A DNA stretch of 64,000 bases from Bacteroides sp. (GCA_014802335.1 JAAVCL010000021.1:19956-83955); one strand, 5' to 3'; positions 34,410-44,368 are shown, numbered from the stretch's first letter. Notes: generated by a model not told the origin, from the sequence alone. Translations and numbers: made by a program.

Positions 34410-35085
34410 TTCTATAATGCACCTGCTCCAGTTCACTGATTCTACTTTCCCCGTCGGTACGTTCTCTTTCTCCAATGGGCTCGAAACCGCTGCATTCGAG
34501 AATATCGTTACCGACGCAGCTTCTCTTCGGGAATTTACGGAATCGCAGGCGCGTCAGGCTGCATTTACCGATGGTGTCGCAGCCATTCATGCTCACAGGG
34601 CGTTCATGAATTCCGATTATGAACTGGCTGCAGAAGCCGACCGCGCACTTTTTCGATTCAAAATGAATGCGGAGGCGCGACTGATGCTGCAGCGTATGGG
34701 AAAGAAATTTGCAGAACTTGCTTCGCATCTTTTTGAGTCGGAACTTATTTCCAAATGGCTCGAGGATATTAAGGCGAATGTTGTGCCCGGCACTTTTCCG
34801 GTGGCCCAGGGGTTGGCTTATGCGGCTGCCGGGGTTAATGAGCGCGACTTGTTCTGTGCCCATCAATATGGAGTGATCAACATGGTGCTGTCGGCTGCTT
34901 TGCGTATTGTAAGAGTTTCTCATTACGACACTCAGAAGATTCTTTTTGACCTCGCCAAGCAGACCGATGAATTTTATACGCAGGCCGCTTCGATGGAACT
35001 GAAAGACATGAACGCTTTCTTTCCACAGCTCGATATTATTGCTTCGCTACATGAGAAGGGCAACATGCGTATGTTTATGAATTAA
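34393..35085 (+). CDS. ureF: Urease accessory protein UreF
   Basis: 230 residues from the ATG at 34393 (MSTPTDSIMHLLQFTDSTFPVG), overlapping ureE by 17 bases. An ATG at 34417 is an alternative start. Signature TDSTFPVGTFSFSNGLE, then QGLAYAAAGVNERDLFCAHQYGVINMVLSAALR. UreF forms the activation complex with UreD and UreG and gates nickel insertion. Confidence 0.92.
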   Translation: MSTPTDSIMHLLQFTDSTFPVGTFSFSNGLETAAFENIVTDAASLREFTESQARQAAFTDGVAAIHAHRAFMNSDYELAAEADRALFRFKMNAEARLMLQRMGKKFAELASHLFESELISKWLEDIKANVVPGTFPVAQGLAYAAAGVNERDLFCAHQYGVINMVLSAALRIVRVSHYDTQKILFDLAKQTDEFYTQAASMELKDMNAFFPQLDIIASLHEKGNMRMFMN

Positions 35086-35212
35086 ATTCTTTTAATCCAC
35101 TTAACCGTTTAAGCAAGAGCCTGTAAGTACTTCTATGAGCTACTTAAGTAATTTCAAAAATATACTTGATTGGAAATTTGCTTAAAAACAAGGTTGCTAA
35201 ATTTGAATTAAC

Positions 35213-35842
35213 ATGTCTCAGACTTGTAGAATAGGAATAGGGGGCCCCGTTGGCTCCGGCAAAACTGCCTTGATCGAGGCTATTACTCCGCGTCTTCTCG
35301 AACTCGGCCAGAAGGTGCTTATCATTACTAATGATATCGTCACCACCGAAGACGCAAAACATGTTCGTAAAACTCTTAAGGGTGTTCTCGCTGAAGATCA
35401 GATAATCGGTGTTGAAACCGGTGCATGTCCTCACACTGCCGTGCGCGAAGACCCTTCTATGAATATTGCCGCAGTTGAGGAAATGGAAGCAAAATTCCCT
35501 GATGCCGATATTGTACTCATCGAATCGGGGGGTGATAATCTGACGCTTACTTTCTCTCCGGCTCTTGTCGATTTCTTTATTTATGTGATCGATGTGGCGG
35601 CCGGCGATAAAATTCCCCGTAAGGATGGTCCCGGTATCTCGCAAAGTGATATTCTGGTTATTAATAAGACCGACCTTGCTCCTTACGTTGGTGCAAGCCT
35701 TGAGGTGATGGACCACGATTCCAAACTTATGCGCCCCGGCAAACCATTCGTGTTTACCAACTGCATGAAGAATGAGGGAATTAACGAACTTGTTGACCTT
35801 ATCTTCAAGATGGCTCTCTTTGATAAGGCGGAAAATGCATAA
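35213..35842 (+). CDS. ureG: Urease accessory GTPase
   Basis: 209 residues. P-loop [14 protein letters not shown], the [11 protein letters not shown] metal-binding Cys-Pro-His motif, [10 protein letters not shown], and the [11 protein letters not shown] guanine-specificity motif. No His-rich N-terminus, so nickel comes from UreE. A 127-bp gap separates it from ureF; it holds TTTG (35177-35180) and TAAATTTG (35198-35205), a possible internal promoter only 7 bases before the ATG. Confidence 0.96.
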   Translation: MSQTCRIGIGGPVGSGKTALIEAITPRLLELGQKVLIITNDIVTTEDAKHVRKTLKGVLAEDQIIGVETGACPHTAVREDPSMNIAAVEEMEAKFPDADIVLIESGGDNLTLTFSPALVDFFIYVIDVAAGDKIPRKDGPGISQSDILVINKTDLAPYVGASLEVMDHDSKLMRPGKPFVFTNCMKNEGINELVDLIFKMALFDKAENA

Positions 35843-35844
35843 AT

Positions 35845-36804
35845 ATGGAGAATTTCGATAAGAAATTAATGACCGCTTCTGTGCCGGAAGTCGACTTCTC
35901 TAAGGCACATGAAATGCAACCGTATCTCACCGAACCCGAGCAAATGTATGTCGGTGCGCCCGGCAAGCATGGTTATCTGAAACTGCGCTTTGCTCTTGAT
36001 TCTACTGGCAAAAGTATCCTGAGGGAAATTGACCGGCGTGTGCCGCTCATTGCCCAGCAGGAGCTTTATTTCGATGAGGAGTTGCCCGGTATGCCATGCC
36101 TTTACATCCTTTCGTCGGGTGGACCTAATGTTGATGGCGACCGCTATCAGCAAGACATTATTGTAGAAAAGGACGCGATGGGGTGGATTTCGACCGGTGC
36201 GGCAACAAAACTTGCCGAAATGAAATTCAACTATTCAGGCATGATTCAAAACATCACTCTCGACGAAGGTGCCTACCTTGAATTTATGCCTGAACCCGTT
36301 TTCCCTTGCCGACACACCCGATTCATTTGCGACACCAAGCTCACGGTGCATCCTACCGCTACAGTGCTTTATTCCGAAATATACATGAGCGGTCGTAAAT
36401 ATTACGGAAAAGGGGAGATGTTCGATTATGATATTCTTTCAGTTCACAGTCATGGACATCGACCCGACGGGACGCCCCTTTTCAACGAAAAATTCATTAT
36501 AGAACCATCTAAATTGCATCCCCAGCAACTTGGGGTGATGGGAAATTATGAAATTTTCGCCAATGTCATCGTGATGGCTCCCAAAGAAGTGTTTGAAAAG
36601 GTATATGCCGAAGTTACTCCACGAATCGACCGTGAAAATGGAATTGCAACCGGGATAACAACATTGCCCAATGATGCCGGATTGCTGTTCAAGGTGCTCG
36701 GTTCCAACACGGGAAAAATAAAGAAGGAAGTGCGCCAATTTGCATCCAAAGTGCGCATGGCTGTCAAAGGCAAACCCCTCCCTGAAGAATTCCCCTGGCG
36801 CTGA
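35845..36804 (+). CDS. ureD: Urease accessory protein UreD (UreH)
   Basis: 319 residues. Family blocks: GYLKLRFALDSTGKSILREIDRRVPL, PCLYILSSGGPNVDGDRYQQDI, TTGAATKL equivalent (WISTGAATKLAEM), and FLEFMPEPVFPCRHTRF. Located directly behind ureG (2-base gap) and last gene of the operon. UreD scaffolds nickel transfer to UreC. Confidence 0.93.
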   Translation: MENFDKKLMTASVPEVDFSKAHEMQPYLTEPEQMYVGAPGKHGYLKLRFALDSTGKSILREIDRRVPLIAQQELYFDEELPGMPCLYILSSGGPNVDGDRYQQDIIVEKDAMGWISTGAATKLAEMKFNYSGMIQNITLDEGAYLEFMPEPVFPCRHTRFICDTKLTVHPTATVLYSEIYMSGRKYYGKGEMFDYDILSVHSHGHRPDGTPLFNEKFIIEPSKLHPQQLGVMGNYEIFANVIVMAPKEVFEKVYAEVTPRIDRENGIATGITTLPNDAGLLFKVLGSNTGKIKKEVRQFASKVRMAVKGKPLPEEFPWR

Positions 36805-36921
36805 TTCTTCCCAAAGGCCTTTCAGAGTTATGGGGTCTCTGCACCGAGCGAATTTCAAAGACCTTTCATTAATATGGGGGCTGTGACCTGAGCGAAGCGA
36901 AGAGGATAAATGCATCCCGCA

Positions 36922-36959
36922 AAAAAATGCCGGCTTGAATTTTCAAGTCGGCATTTTTT
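36922..36959. terminator. Bidirectional terminator after ureD
   Basis: AAAAAATGCCGGCTTGAA and TTCAAGTCGGCATTTTTT form an 18-bp stem with one G-T wobble. It serves both the ureD (+) and the lipoprotein gene (-) ends. Confidence 0.88.
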
Positions 36960-36991
36960 ATATAGGTTTAAACCTCAGGAATATGGGGGAA

Positions 36992-37492
36992 TTATTCAAT
37001 GGCTTTGTTGATTTGTTCAAGAATATCAAGAGGGGCACCGGTGCTCTTCGGGGTCTTGTCGAAGGTTATAGCTATCTTTGCTTCGCCCTTCTCGAATGTT
37101 AAAACATAGTTCGCACTGTCGGGAGCCACAACAATATCCTGACCACGCGAATCTTTAGCTACATAGCGTCCGCTGTCGGCCGGTGCGAAGGGCTGCGACA
37201 ATGTCAGCGGATAATTAATTTTTGTGCGGTTGCCATTCTCACAAACATAAATTACCGACTGTTCGGGAGCCAGCGAGAAGTAAACGCGGCCGTCAAAGTG
37301 TCCCTTGCGGGCATTGTCGCCGGTTATGTCATAGCGGTCGGCTATGTAAATCCCGCTCTCCACAGGCTGATCGGCATAAAATGTGCTGACTTCCTGAGCT
37401 TCGCCTCCGGTCTCTTTTTTGCTTCCGCAGGATGCGAAGCAGAATGTGGCTGCTGTGAGGGCAATTAATGCGTAATAAAATTTCTTTTTCAT
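36992..37492 (-). CDS. Lipoprotein of unknown function
   Basis: 166 residues with signal and lipobox FASC (Cys21-22 region). The mature part contains repeated short beta-strand-like segments (GIYIADRYDITGDNARKGHFDGRVYF, IYVCENGNRTKINYPLTL, YVAKDSRGQDIVVAPDSANYVLTFEKGEAKIAITF), suggesting a small beta-barrel or sandwich. I do not recognise a domain. It follows the MFS gene in the same direction. Confidence 0.75.
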   Translation of the reverse strand: MKKKFYYALIALTAATFCFASCGSKKETGGEAQEVSTFYADQPVESGIYIADRYDITGDNARKGHFDGRVYFSLAPEQSVIYVCENGNRTKINYPLTLSQPFAPADSGRYVAKDSRGQDIVVAPDSANYVLTFEKGEAKIAITFDKTPKSTGAPLDILEQINKAIE

Positions 37493-37580
37493 ATCTTATT
37501 TTTCTTTGTTAATTCTATCTTAGATTTTACGGAATCCCGAGAAGTGTTTAAAATTGTCTTCTTAAAGGCTGATTTTCTAT

Positions 37581-38984
37581 TTATTGTTTAACATTTCGGA
37601 ACATGAATGTTATTATCGCTCCGACTGCCATTACAGCTGCCGAAACTCCGAGTACCAGCATGGCGCCTCCCGCATCAAGCAGGATTGGAATGATAAACAC
37701 GGCCAATACGGCTCCGATTTTTCCAACGGCTGCCGCCAATCCGACTCCTTGGCCTCGTTCAGACACTTTATAGATACGAGGGGGAAGAACGTAAGTGATG
37801 AGGTGAGGCCCCATATTGAGGAAAAACTCAAAGCCCATAAATGCTCCGATTGCAATCCACTTGTTCCAATGCAATGAATAGGCCGGCATCAGTATTCCCA
37901 ATGATATGGTGCACAGAAGGAATCCCCATGTCTGTATTGCAGTGATGCTGCGCCCTTTATTGATGAGCCACAATCCGAATATAAATCCCGGAAGAATGAT
38001 GCAGCTGATATAGAGGGTGATTTTTACAGAGTCGGCAACATGATAGATTGCTGCCTGCCCCGGGATATTGTGTTCAAGTCCGAGCGCCATGACGAGAATT
38101 GGCAGGAACACTCCGATACCATACACTCCCAGGCCTTCACATGCCCATGGAACTCCGCTGAGCATAACCTTGCGCCAGTTCTTGCCTATGAATTCAAAAA
38201 GATTGCTTTTCTGCGTCGGGGCTGGGGCAGACGCTGCTTGCGGTTGCGGGATTGTAATATCAACGTTATTCCCCAGGAACTTCTTCACCACTTCGCGCGC
38301 TTCGTTATATTTCCCCTTGGATATGAGCCAACCGGGACTCTGATAGAACCGGATGCGAAGCAAAAACATCACTGCCGCGATTATGCTTATTATCCACATC
38401 AATCGTGACCAGAATTCGGCATCCTTCCAATACATAAGCAATCCGAAGCATATAGCAGCTGCTATGATATTTCCGAATGCACTTGCGGCTTTGGTGATTC
38501 CCACCATCAGCGATTTATAGCGGTCGGGCATCAGCTCGGACACATAGTCGGAGTCGAGGCTATATTCTCCGCCGATGCCGAATCCGACAAAGAAAAGACA
38601 GACGGTAAGCGTCGCAACATCATTTACAAATACAGCGATAGTAGATGCCACGAATATCAGAAGCGGGCAGAGCCGGAAGAATAACAGATAACCATATTTG
38701 TCACTTAGACGGCCGAATATCACGGCACCGATGCAGATTCCGGCAAGGTCTATCGCTCCGATAAGGCCCTGCATGAACCCCGAAAGTTCGGGATGCAGAA
38801 TAATATTCAACATCGGAATGATAATGCCCACAATTGTGGCAACCGCGGTACCTATCAGCTGTCCCAACGACGCAATGCCAACTATTTTATAATGACGCCA
38901 TGTCATGGGCATTGTGGCGATATTCACAGTGCCGGCCACACTGATCTTGCCCTCGTTAGAGCCATTACTGTTCATTTGAGTCAT
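37581..38984 (-). CDS. MFS transporter (sugar-porter/metabolite-symporter type)
   Basis: 467 residues with twelve predicted helices. GRLSDKYGYLLFFRL (loop 2-3), GFGIGGEYSLDSDYVSELMPDRYKSLMVG, and a central hydrophilic loop with Pro/Ala/Gln-rich stretch are typical of the sugar-and-other transporter branch. It is only 10 bases downstream of the urea channel gene, so co-expression is nearly certain, and it may move a compound linked to urea or nitrogen use. Substrate not determinable. Confidence 0.85.
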   Translation of the reverse strand: MTQMNSNGSNEGKISVAGTVNIATMPMTWRHYKIVGIASLGQLIGTAVATIVGIIIPMLNIILHPELSGFMQGLIGAIDLAGICIGAVIFGRLSDKYGYLLFFRLCPLLIFVASTIAVFVNDVATLTVCLFFVGFGIGGEYSLDSDYVSELMPDRYKSLMVGITKAASAFGNIIAAAICFGLLMYWKDAEFWSRLMWIISIIAAVMFLLRIRFYQSPGWLISKGKYNEAREVVKKFLGNNVDITIPQPQAASAPAPTQKSNLFEFIGKNWRKVMLSGVPWACEGLGVYGIGVFLPILVMALGLEHNIPGQAAIYHVADSVKITLYISCIILPGFIFGLWLINKGRSITAIQTWGFLLCTISLGILMPAYSLHWNKWIAIGAFMGFEFFLNMGPHLITYVLPPRIYKVSERGQGVGLAAAVGKIGAVLAVFIIPILLDAGGAMLVLGVSAAVMAVGAIITFMFRNVKQ

Positions 38985-38994
38985 ATTTATCTCC

Positions 38995-39984
38995 TTATTT
39001 TTTTACCGATTTTGAAGACGGAGCGGTTGGTGTGGGCTGGAACATCTCAAGTTTCGGGAAGAGGAACAACCAGGTTGCCACGCAGAAGGGGCCTGTAAGT
39101 GTAGGGAGACCGAATGGTGCAAAAAAGGCGTTCATTGCAGCCTGAATAAAGACTGTCATTATAATTCCTATTATAGTCCAGATAACCGTGCGCCATGAAT
39201 TGTTGCAGAATGTAGCACCCAAAGCAATACCGGTCAGCACTGCGCTGAACCCATAGAGTCCGCTTGCTATGTCACTGGCAGGTCCTTTCCATAAGATTAC
39301 TGTTCCCAATGACAGGGCCGAGCCAATCATTGCCCATACAGCTGCGCGAATATTGCTTACTGCAAGCGCAACGATGAAACAGATGCCCGTCACCCAGTTG
39401 TTGATCAGAAATACCTGTGAAATGCCTTTTAACCAGTATTCAACGAGGTTCCAGAAGTCGGTGTTCAGGATGCCGCTGTCGCCGTGAGGAAGTTCGGGAG
39501 AACTCATGAATTCCGGTGGCATGCCGGCAAACAGGCGCGATGCGAGCAGGAAGAAATAGGTGGAAAGAACGAAAGGAAATGTAAGCGAACTCACATTCCA
39601 TTTATCCATTACGTTATCAAGTCCGGTTCTCACCCAAGTTGAAAAAGCCGAGCAAAGAACCAGTGCTATCCACATCCAGACGGTATCACCCATAAATGTG
39701 GGAAATGCGCAGCCCACAAGGCAACCGTTAAATCCCCACAGCCCGTTGGCTCCATTTTTATCGGGAAGCTGCAGAAGATAGCCCGTAAGGGTGGAAACAA
39801 ATGTTCCTACCACCATTCCCCAAGCCACTACACCCTGATGTTCTGCGTATCCCCCCCAGAATATACCTATGAATATTAAAAAACCGGTCCACATGTTATC
39901 CTGAAAGAATACCTGACCGATGCCTCGCAAATACGTGCGCGGAAAGTCGCGTGTCGCTTGCTTCAATGTGTAGAGTGTTTCCAT
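38995..39984 (-). CDS. Urea channel (UT family)
   Basis: 329 residues. Two homologous halves, each with the UT-type signature: GANGLWGFNGCLVGCAF / LTFPFVLSTYFFLL and SGLYGFSAVLTGIALG / LTGPFCVATWLFLFPKLE. Urea transporters of this family are trimers of channel protomers. The gene converges on the urease operon, which fits uptake of host urea for the cytoplasmic enzyme. Confidence 0.92.
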   Translation of the reverse strand: METLYTLKQATRDFPRTYLRGIGQVFFQDNMWTGFLIFIGIFWGGYAEHQGVVAWGMVVGTFVSTLTGYLLQLPDKNGANGLWGFNGCLVGCAFPTFMGDTVWMWIALVLCSAFSTWVRTGLDNVMDKWNVSSLTFPFVLSTYFFLLASRLFAGMPPEFMSSPELPHGDSGILNTDFWNLVEYWLKGISQVFLINNWVTGICFIVALAVSNIRAAVWAMIGSALSLGTVILWKGPASDIASGLYGFSAVLTGIALGATFCNNSWRTVIWTIIGIIMTVFIQAAMNAFFAPFGLPTLTGPFCVATWLFLFPKLEMFQPTPTAPSSKSVKK

Positions 39985-40097
39985 ATTTTTAGTTTTAGTT
40001 TTGTGTACTTAAATTTTGGGTTCCGGAATCATTATAATGCTTATCGGTTGAGACCGTGAGTGTTTTTATCAAGAAACGTTAGTGTTTTCATCTTTGT

Positions 40098-40133
40098 AAG
40101 ATGAGAAGCTTAAGTCAAGATGAGAAGCTTAAG
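40098..40133. repeat. 19-bp direct duplication
   Basis: AAGATGAGAAGCTTAAGTC is followed at once by AAGATGAGAAGCTTAAGAG, between the divergent urea channel and ion channel genes. Confidence 0.9.
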
Positions 40134-40241
40134 AGAGACTTTAACTTTCTTTTGAACTCTTATATTTATTAAACGTTCTAATAGGAAAGAGGTTTTAAAC
40201 ATTCTAAATATTACTCAACAAAATTTAAATAATTCACCATT

Positions 40242-41072
40242 ATGTCTAATCATACCGATTTCAAAGAATTTTTCAGAGCTAAAGGAATTTTTATGATTTT
40301 ACATATTTTAATCCTTTTGCTTTCTATATTGCTGATTGTGCTTATTTCAGTAGATACGTTCCACAATATAAATTTCTATGACCAGCCCAAGTTTGAAAAA
40401 TGGCAAGTATGGATATGTTGTGTTTTTCTTGCTGACTTTTTTATTGAATGGATTCTTTCCAAGAATAAGAAACACTATCTTCTTACACACTTTATTTTCT
40501 TTTTGGTGTCTATCCCTTATCAGGCTTTGATATACCGCTACGGACTCGATCAATATATTTCCAAGGAACTGAGCTACATCATTCGTTACATGCCGTTGAT
40601 TCGAGGCGGATATGCGCTGGCAATTGTGGTGGGCTGGTTCACCTCTAATAAAGCCACGGGGCTTTTCTTTTCTTATATAATTATCCTTCTCTCTACGGTC
40701 TATTTTTCAAGTCTTACGTTCTTCCTTTTTGAGAAGGGTGTGAATCCGCTGGTAAAAGACTATACCGATGCTCTCTGGTGGGCAGCAATGGACGTTACCA
40801 CCGTCGGTTCGAATATTGTGGCTGTAACCGGGGTTGGAAGGGTACTTTCGGTGCTGCTTGCAGCTTTAGGTATGATGATGTTCCCGATTTTTACTGTCTA
40901 TGTTACTAATTTGATTACAAAGCGCAATCAAGAGGCAGTATATTCAGCTTCGTTCTTCAACGCATTTAAAAATTACGAGAAGAACCATCCGGAAAATAAT
41001 TCAAATAATGCATCAGATGCCCCCGGTGATAATAAGACTCCGGAAACGGCCAATACTTCATCAGATGAGTAA
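40242..41072 (+). CDS. Ion channel of the voltage-gated-like superfamily with altered filter
   Basis: 276 residues. Hydrophobic segments near 14-37, 55-72, 83-102 and 139-163, a pore loop, and a last helix near 203-225. The pore reads DALWWAAMDVTTVGSNIVAVTGVGRVL. Standard potassium channels read TTVGYGD at this place, so Tyr-Gly-Asp is Ser-Asn-Ile here. The C-terminus is hydrophilic with Asn/Asp/Ser repeats and no recognised regulatory domain. Probably a tetrameric channel of uncertain selectivity. Confidence 0.82.
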   Translation: MSNHTDFKEFFRAKGIFMILHILILLLSILLIVLISVDTFHNINFYDQPKFEKWQVWICCVFLADFFIEWILSKNKKHYLLTHFIFFLVSIPYQALIYRYGLDQYISKELSYIIRYMPLIRGGYALAIVVGWFTSNKATGLFFSYIIILLSTVYFSSLTFFLFEKGVNPLVKDYTDALWWAAMDVTTVGSNIVAVTGVGRVLSVLLAALGMMMFPIFTVYVTNLITKRNQEAVYSASFFNAFKNYEKNHPENNSNNASDAPGDNKTPETANTSSDE

Positions 41073-41107
41073 AGATATAATCATGAAAGTAAAGATATGA
41101 TCAGATA
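41068..41107. repeat. 20-bp tandem duplication spanning the channel stop codon
   Basis: AGTAAAGATATAATCATGAA and AGTAAAGATATGATCAGATA lie back to back. The first copy includes the channel gene stop codon, and the second runs into the 3' end of the convergent PfkB-type kinase gene. Confidence 0.85.
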
Positions 41108-41958
41108 AACAATGATATGTCTTCCGGGCGTGCGGTGAGAGGCCCCTTGCATGAAAGTTTCAGTGAACACATGGCTGCTGCATATCGCCCGGCAGAGTCA
41201 ATGTCGTCGCCCTCATTGCGGCGATATAAGTAGCCGGCCATATATGTGTCTCCGCAACCGGTGGTATCTATGATCCGCGTGGCAGGGTAGGCGGGAATCT
41301 CATGATTTTCTCCGTGACTACGCACCAACGAGCCTTTTGACCCGAATGTAAGCACCACTTCTTCACAACCCCAGTCCGACAGAATCCGGGCTGCTGTGAG
41401 TGGGTCGCTGCTCCCTGTCAATACCTCCATTTCTTGCTCGTTGGCTTTGAGAACTGAGATATATCGCATCGCTTCGCGCTTTTGCGCGTAGTCCTGATGT
41501 ATCACTTCTTCTCCAACCACCCTGCGCAGATAGCCCTGAATATCAACCGACACTTTACCTTTCGTGGATAGATATTTTATTACTTCCAGATCAAAATCGT
41601 CGGCAAGAAGGGTGCCGAGGTGGATATAATCGGCGTTGAGGTCTTTCACCATTTCCACACTGAAGGGGTCGGCTTTGGCAAGAACACGCTGGGTGCGCTC
41701 GTCTTTGTTTTCTCCATATTTGTTTTCAAAAAACACTGATTTCCGGCTCGGCAATATGTCTATCAATACCCCCTCGCGTTTCAATTGTTCGGCTGCCGGA
41801 AGCTCATCGTTGCCAACTGCCGTTACTATCCGGAATTTCCCGGGAGCTATGCCGTTAAGTGCTTTTGCGAAATAATAGGCGGTGCCTCCGGGCATTTCGG
41901 AGGTGAATTCGTGGGTGATGACCCGGTCGTGGGTTATGTGACCTATACAACAGATCAT
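41101..41958 (-). CDS. PfkB-family carbohydrate kinase
   Basis: 285 residues, ribokinase fold. MPGGTAYYFAKAL near the N-terminus is the substrate glycine motif and IIDTTGCGDTYMAGYLY carries the catalytic Asp and anion hole. Its start overlaps the FucP-type transporter gene by 4 bases, so the two are coupled and presumably take up and phosphorylate the same sugar or polyol. Substrate unknown; the order transporter then kinase fits a salvage pair. Confidence 0.88.
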   Translation of the reverse strand: MICCIGHITHDRVITHEFTSEMPGGTAYYFAKALNGIAPGKFRIVTAVGNDELPAAEQLKREGVLIDILPSRKSVFFENKYGENKDERTQRVLAKADPFSVEMVKDLNADYIHLGTLLADDFDLEVIKYLSTKGKVSVDIQGYLRRVVGEEVIHQDYAQKREAMRYISVLKANEQEMEVLTGSSDPLTAARILSDWGCEEVVLTFGSKGSLVRSHGENHEIPAYPATRIIDTTGCGDTYMAGYLYRRNEGDDIDSAGRYAAAMCSLKLSCKGPLTARPEDISLFI

Positions 41959-43166
41959 TGGCGTTGTGTCTTTTGTGAGTTTAGGGTGTAGAGAAGAACG
42001 ATTATAAAGCCTATTGCCGGAACGACAAACGACAAGGACAGTGAGAGCCGTTGTGCCACTACGCTCATCAGCAATGTGCCGATAGCTCCTCCGATTGGGG
42101 TCATCATCAGTACTGACGAGGCAAGTTTTAAGTCTTTGCCCGCTTCCACTATTGTCATGGCAAATATAGTGGGGAACATGATGGCTTCAAATAGATAGAT
42201 GCCCAGAAGAGAATAGTGGGATAAAGCACCGATGTTGAGTATTACTGTCACTGTGCAGATAATGGCTCCGCAGGCGCATACCGTAAGCAGTTTGATCGCT
42301 TTTATCCTTGTCATCAGCACACTTCCGGCAACCCGGGCTGCCATAAACAAACCCAGACCGCAAAGCGACAATACTTCCGGGGCCGCCTCGCGCGATAACC
42401 AGCCGTCGTGTGTCGAATAATTTATAAAGAGACTGTTTATGGATATCTCCGAAATTTCATAAAAGAAGAGGGCAAGCCATCCAAGCAGAAACCTCCGTGA
42501 TGTGATTAGACGCAGGATGGTGTGTAAGGGTGAATTTGACAGGCCTGACTCTGTCAGTTTATCTTTTTGGTTATCTTTGATTTCAGGCAGCGGGATGCGT
42601 ATAAAAATTGCTGCGGCGGCCAGCACGACAATTCCCATTATGGAATAGGGGAGTGCCACATGACCTTGGGTTTCAGAAAAGAGAATTGTTCCTACTGTTA
42701 TCGGCCCCAAGATGCAGCCTAATCCGTTGAATGATTGTGCCAGATTCAACCTCCCGGCAGCCGAAGAGGCGTCTCCCATCTCGGTGGCAAACGGGTTGGC
42801 GGAGGTCTCGAGAAGGGCAAGACCGCAACCTATCAGAAACAAGGCTGTCATAAAGATGTTGAACGACATCGATCTCTCTCCCGGGATAAAAAGCAGAGAC
42901 CCGATGCCGAATAAGAGCAGTCCTGTTACGATACCACGCCGGTAGCCATATCGTGTGATTATCAATCCGGCGGGGATAGCCATTAGAAAATACCCCAGAT
43001 AGGTGGTGAACTGCACCATCGACGATTGGGTAATCGAAATGGAAAGCGTCTCCTGGAAATGCTTGTTCAGCACGTCAAGGATAGACCGGGCATATCCCCA
43101 CAGAAAAAACAACGATGTGACCAGTATGAAAGCAAACGTATATTTCTTGCTTACGAGGCGAGGCAT
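41955..43166 (-). CDS. FucP-type MFS sugar transporter
   Basis: 403 residues, twelve helices. ALLETSANPFATEMG and RLNLAQSFNGLGCILGP are hallmark FucP/glucose-galactose-permease motifs, with GYRRGIVTGLLLFGIG in the 2-3 loop. A proton-driven symporter for a hexose or related sugar is likely. Coupled to the PfkB-type kinase. Confidence 0.88.
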   Translation of the reverse strand: MPRLVSKKYTFAFILVTSLFFLWGYARSILDVLNKHFQETLSISITQSSMVQFTTYLGYFLMAIPAGLIITRYGYRRGIVTGLLLFGIGSLLFIPGERSMSFNIFMTALFLIGCGLALLETSANPFATEMGDASSAAGRLNLAQSFNGLGCILGPITVGTILFSETQGHVALPYSIMGIVVLAAAAIFIRIPLPEIKDNQKDKLTESGLSNSPLHTILRLITSRRFLLGWLALFFYEISEISINSLFINYSTHDGWLSREAAPEVLSLCGLGLFMAARVAGSVLMTRIKAIKLLTVCACGAIICTVTVILNIGALSHYSLLGIYLFEAIMFPTIFAMTIVEAGKDLKLASSVLMMTPIGGAIGTLLMSVVAQRLSLSLSFVVPAIGFIIVLLYTLNSQKTQRQ

Positions 43167-43193
43167 TGCGATGATTTAATTGACCGAAGCCGG

Positions 43194-44102
43194 TTAAACA
43201 TTGGCATTGAGTGTCGGTGTAAGAGGCTCGTCGGCACAGAGAACAGCAAGAAGATTGCCAACCATTGTGGCTTTTTGTTCATTGCTGAGTTCTACAATCC
43301 CTTTATCATCAAGTGTGCGGAGTGCCATTTCAACCATTGAAACTGCTCCTTCCACTATCTTCTCGCGTGCAGTGATAATGGCCGATGCCTGCTGGCGACG
43401 CAACATTACCGCTGCGATTTCCGGGGCGTAGGCAAGGTAGTTTATGCGTGCTTCCACAACCTCTATTCCTGCCATTGCAAGGCGCTCGTTGATTTTGCGC
43501 TCCAGAAGTTCGCTGATTTCGTTGCCGCTGTCGCGCAACGTTAATTCGTTTTCCTGATTTACATCTGTGTTGTCGTAAGCAAAATGCCCTGTTACCTCGC
43601 GAAGTGCCGCATCACTCTGTATACGCACAAAGTTCGACAACGCCTGGTTGTTCAATCCCCCTTGGACCCCGAGACTCTGGGAATCAAGATCAAAAACAAC
43701 TTTATATGTATCCTTTATTTTCCATACAAGCACCATGCCGATTAACACCGGATTTCCAATCTTATCGTTCACCTTGATTGGGTCTATATCCATATTGCGG
43801 ATTCGCAACGACAGTTTCTTCCTGCTCATGAACGGGTTCACCCAGAAATATCCAACCTTTTTGCATGTGCCTTTATATTTGCCGAAGAAAATCATGACCC
43901 GTGCGACATTAGGCTCTTGGGTGATATATCCCACGCATCCTAATATAAACAATATGAACAAAGGCACTGCACAAACGAATCCCGCCACTGTTTCCGACAT
44001 AACAGCAATAACGATTAGTAGGGGAACTAATATAAAAGTGAAAAACAGCATAACGAAACCATTTATACATAGTCCCTTGTATTCATATTCATGATTTTCC
44101 AT
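43194..44102 (-). CDS. SPFH/Band 7 domain membrane protein
   Basis: 302 residues. Two N-terminal hydrophobic segments (~15-60) are followed by the SPFH domain (EPNVARVMIFFGKYKGTCK, LSLRIRNMDIDPIKVNDKIGNPVLIGMVLVWKI, VRIQSDAALREVTGHFAYD) and a helical stretch with RLAMAGIEVVEARINYLAYAPEIAAVMLRRQQA. Members scaffold membrane microdomains or protease complexes. A copy of the AAAAAGTTTAAACGACTT motif lies upstream. Confidence 0.9.
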   Translation of the reverse strand: MENHEYEYKGLCINGFVMLFFTFILVPLLIVIAVMSETVAGFVCAVPLFILFILGCVGYITQEPNVARVMIFFGKYKGTCKKVGYFWVNPFMSRKKLSLRIRNMDIDPIKVNDKIGNPVLIGMVLVWKIKDTYKVVFDLDSQSLGVQGGLNNQALSNFVRIQSDAALREVTGHFAYDNTDVNQENELTLRDSGNEISELLERKINERLAMAGIEVVEARINYLAYAPEIAAVMLRRQQASAIITAREKIVEGAVSMVEMALRTLDDKGIVELSNEQKATMVGNLLAVLCADEPLTPTLNANV

Positions 44103-44137
44103 AACATTTTAATTTTGAATTGTTGATAATCGGTTTT

Positions 44138-44160
44138 CGTAAAAAGTTTAAACGACTTCA
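44138..44160 (+). repeat. Copy of the AAAAAGTTTAAACGACTT motif
   Basis: CGTAAAAAGTTTAAACGACT (44139 onward), about 36 bases upstream of the SPFH start, in opposite orientation to that gene. Identical over 20 bases to the copy in the BlaI-like leader. Confidence 0.6.
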
Positions 44161-44330
44161 TAATTCTCTTTTGAGTTGCCGTTTGGCCTTCAATGCAAAA
44201 ATAACAAATTCTTATGGAATAAACAATAAAATCTCAGGTCACTTCCCCTGTAAAGCTCCCTTGTAATGCTCTGTATCCGAAGACCGCATTTATCGTTATC
44301 ACTGATTTCAAATGGTGGAAGGCATAAATA

Positions 44331-44368
44331 AAAAAAAGCTGCGATGCAATAAATATTACACCGCAGCT
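44331..44368 (-). terminator. Intrinsic terminator of mdh
   Basis: Arms AGCTGCG and CGCAGCT flank an AT-rich loop. On the minus strand the hairpin is followed by seven T bases. Confidence 0.8.
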
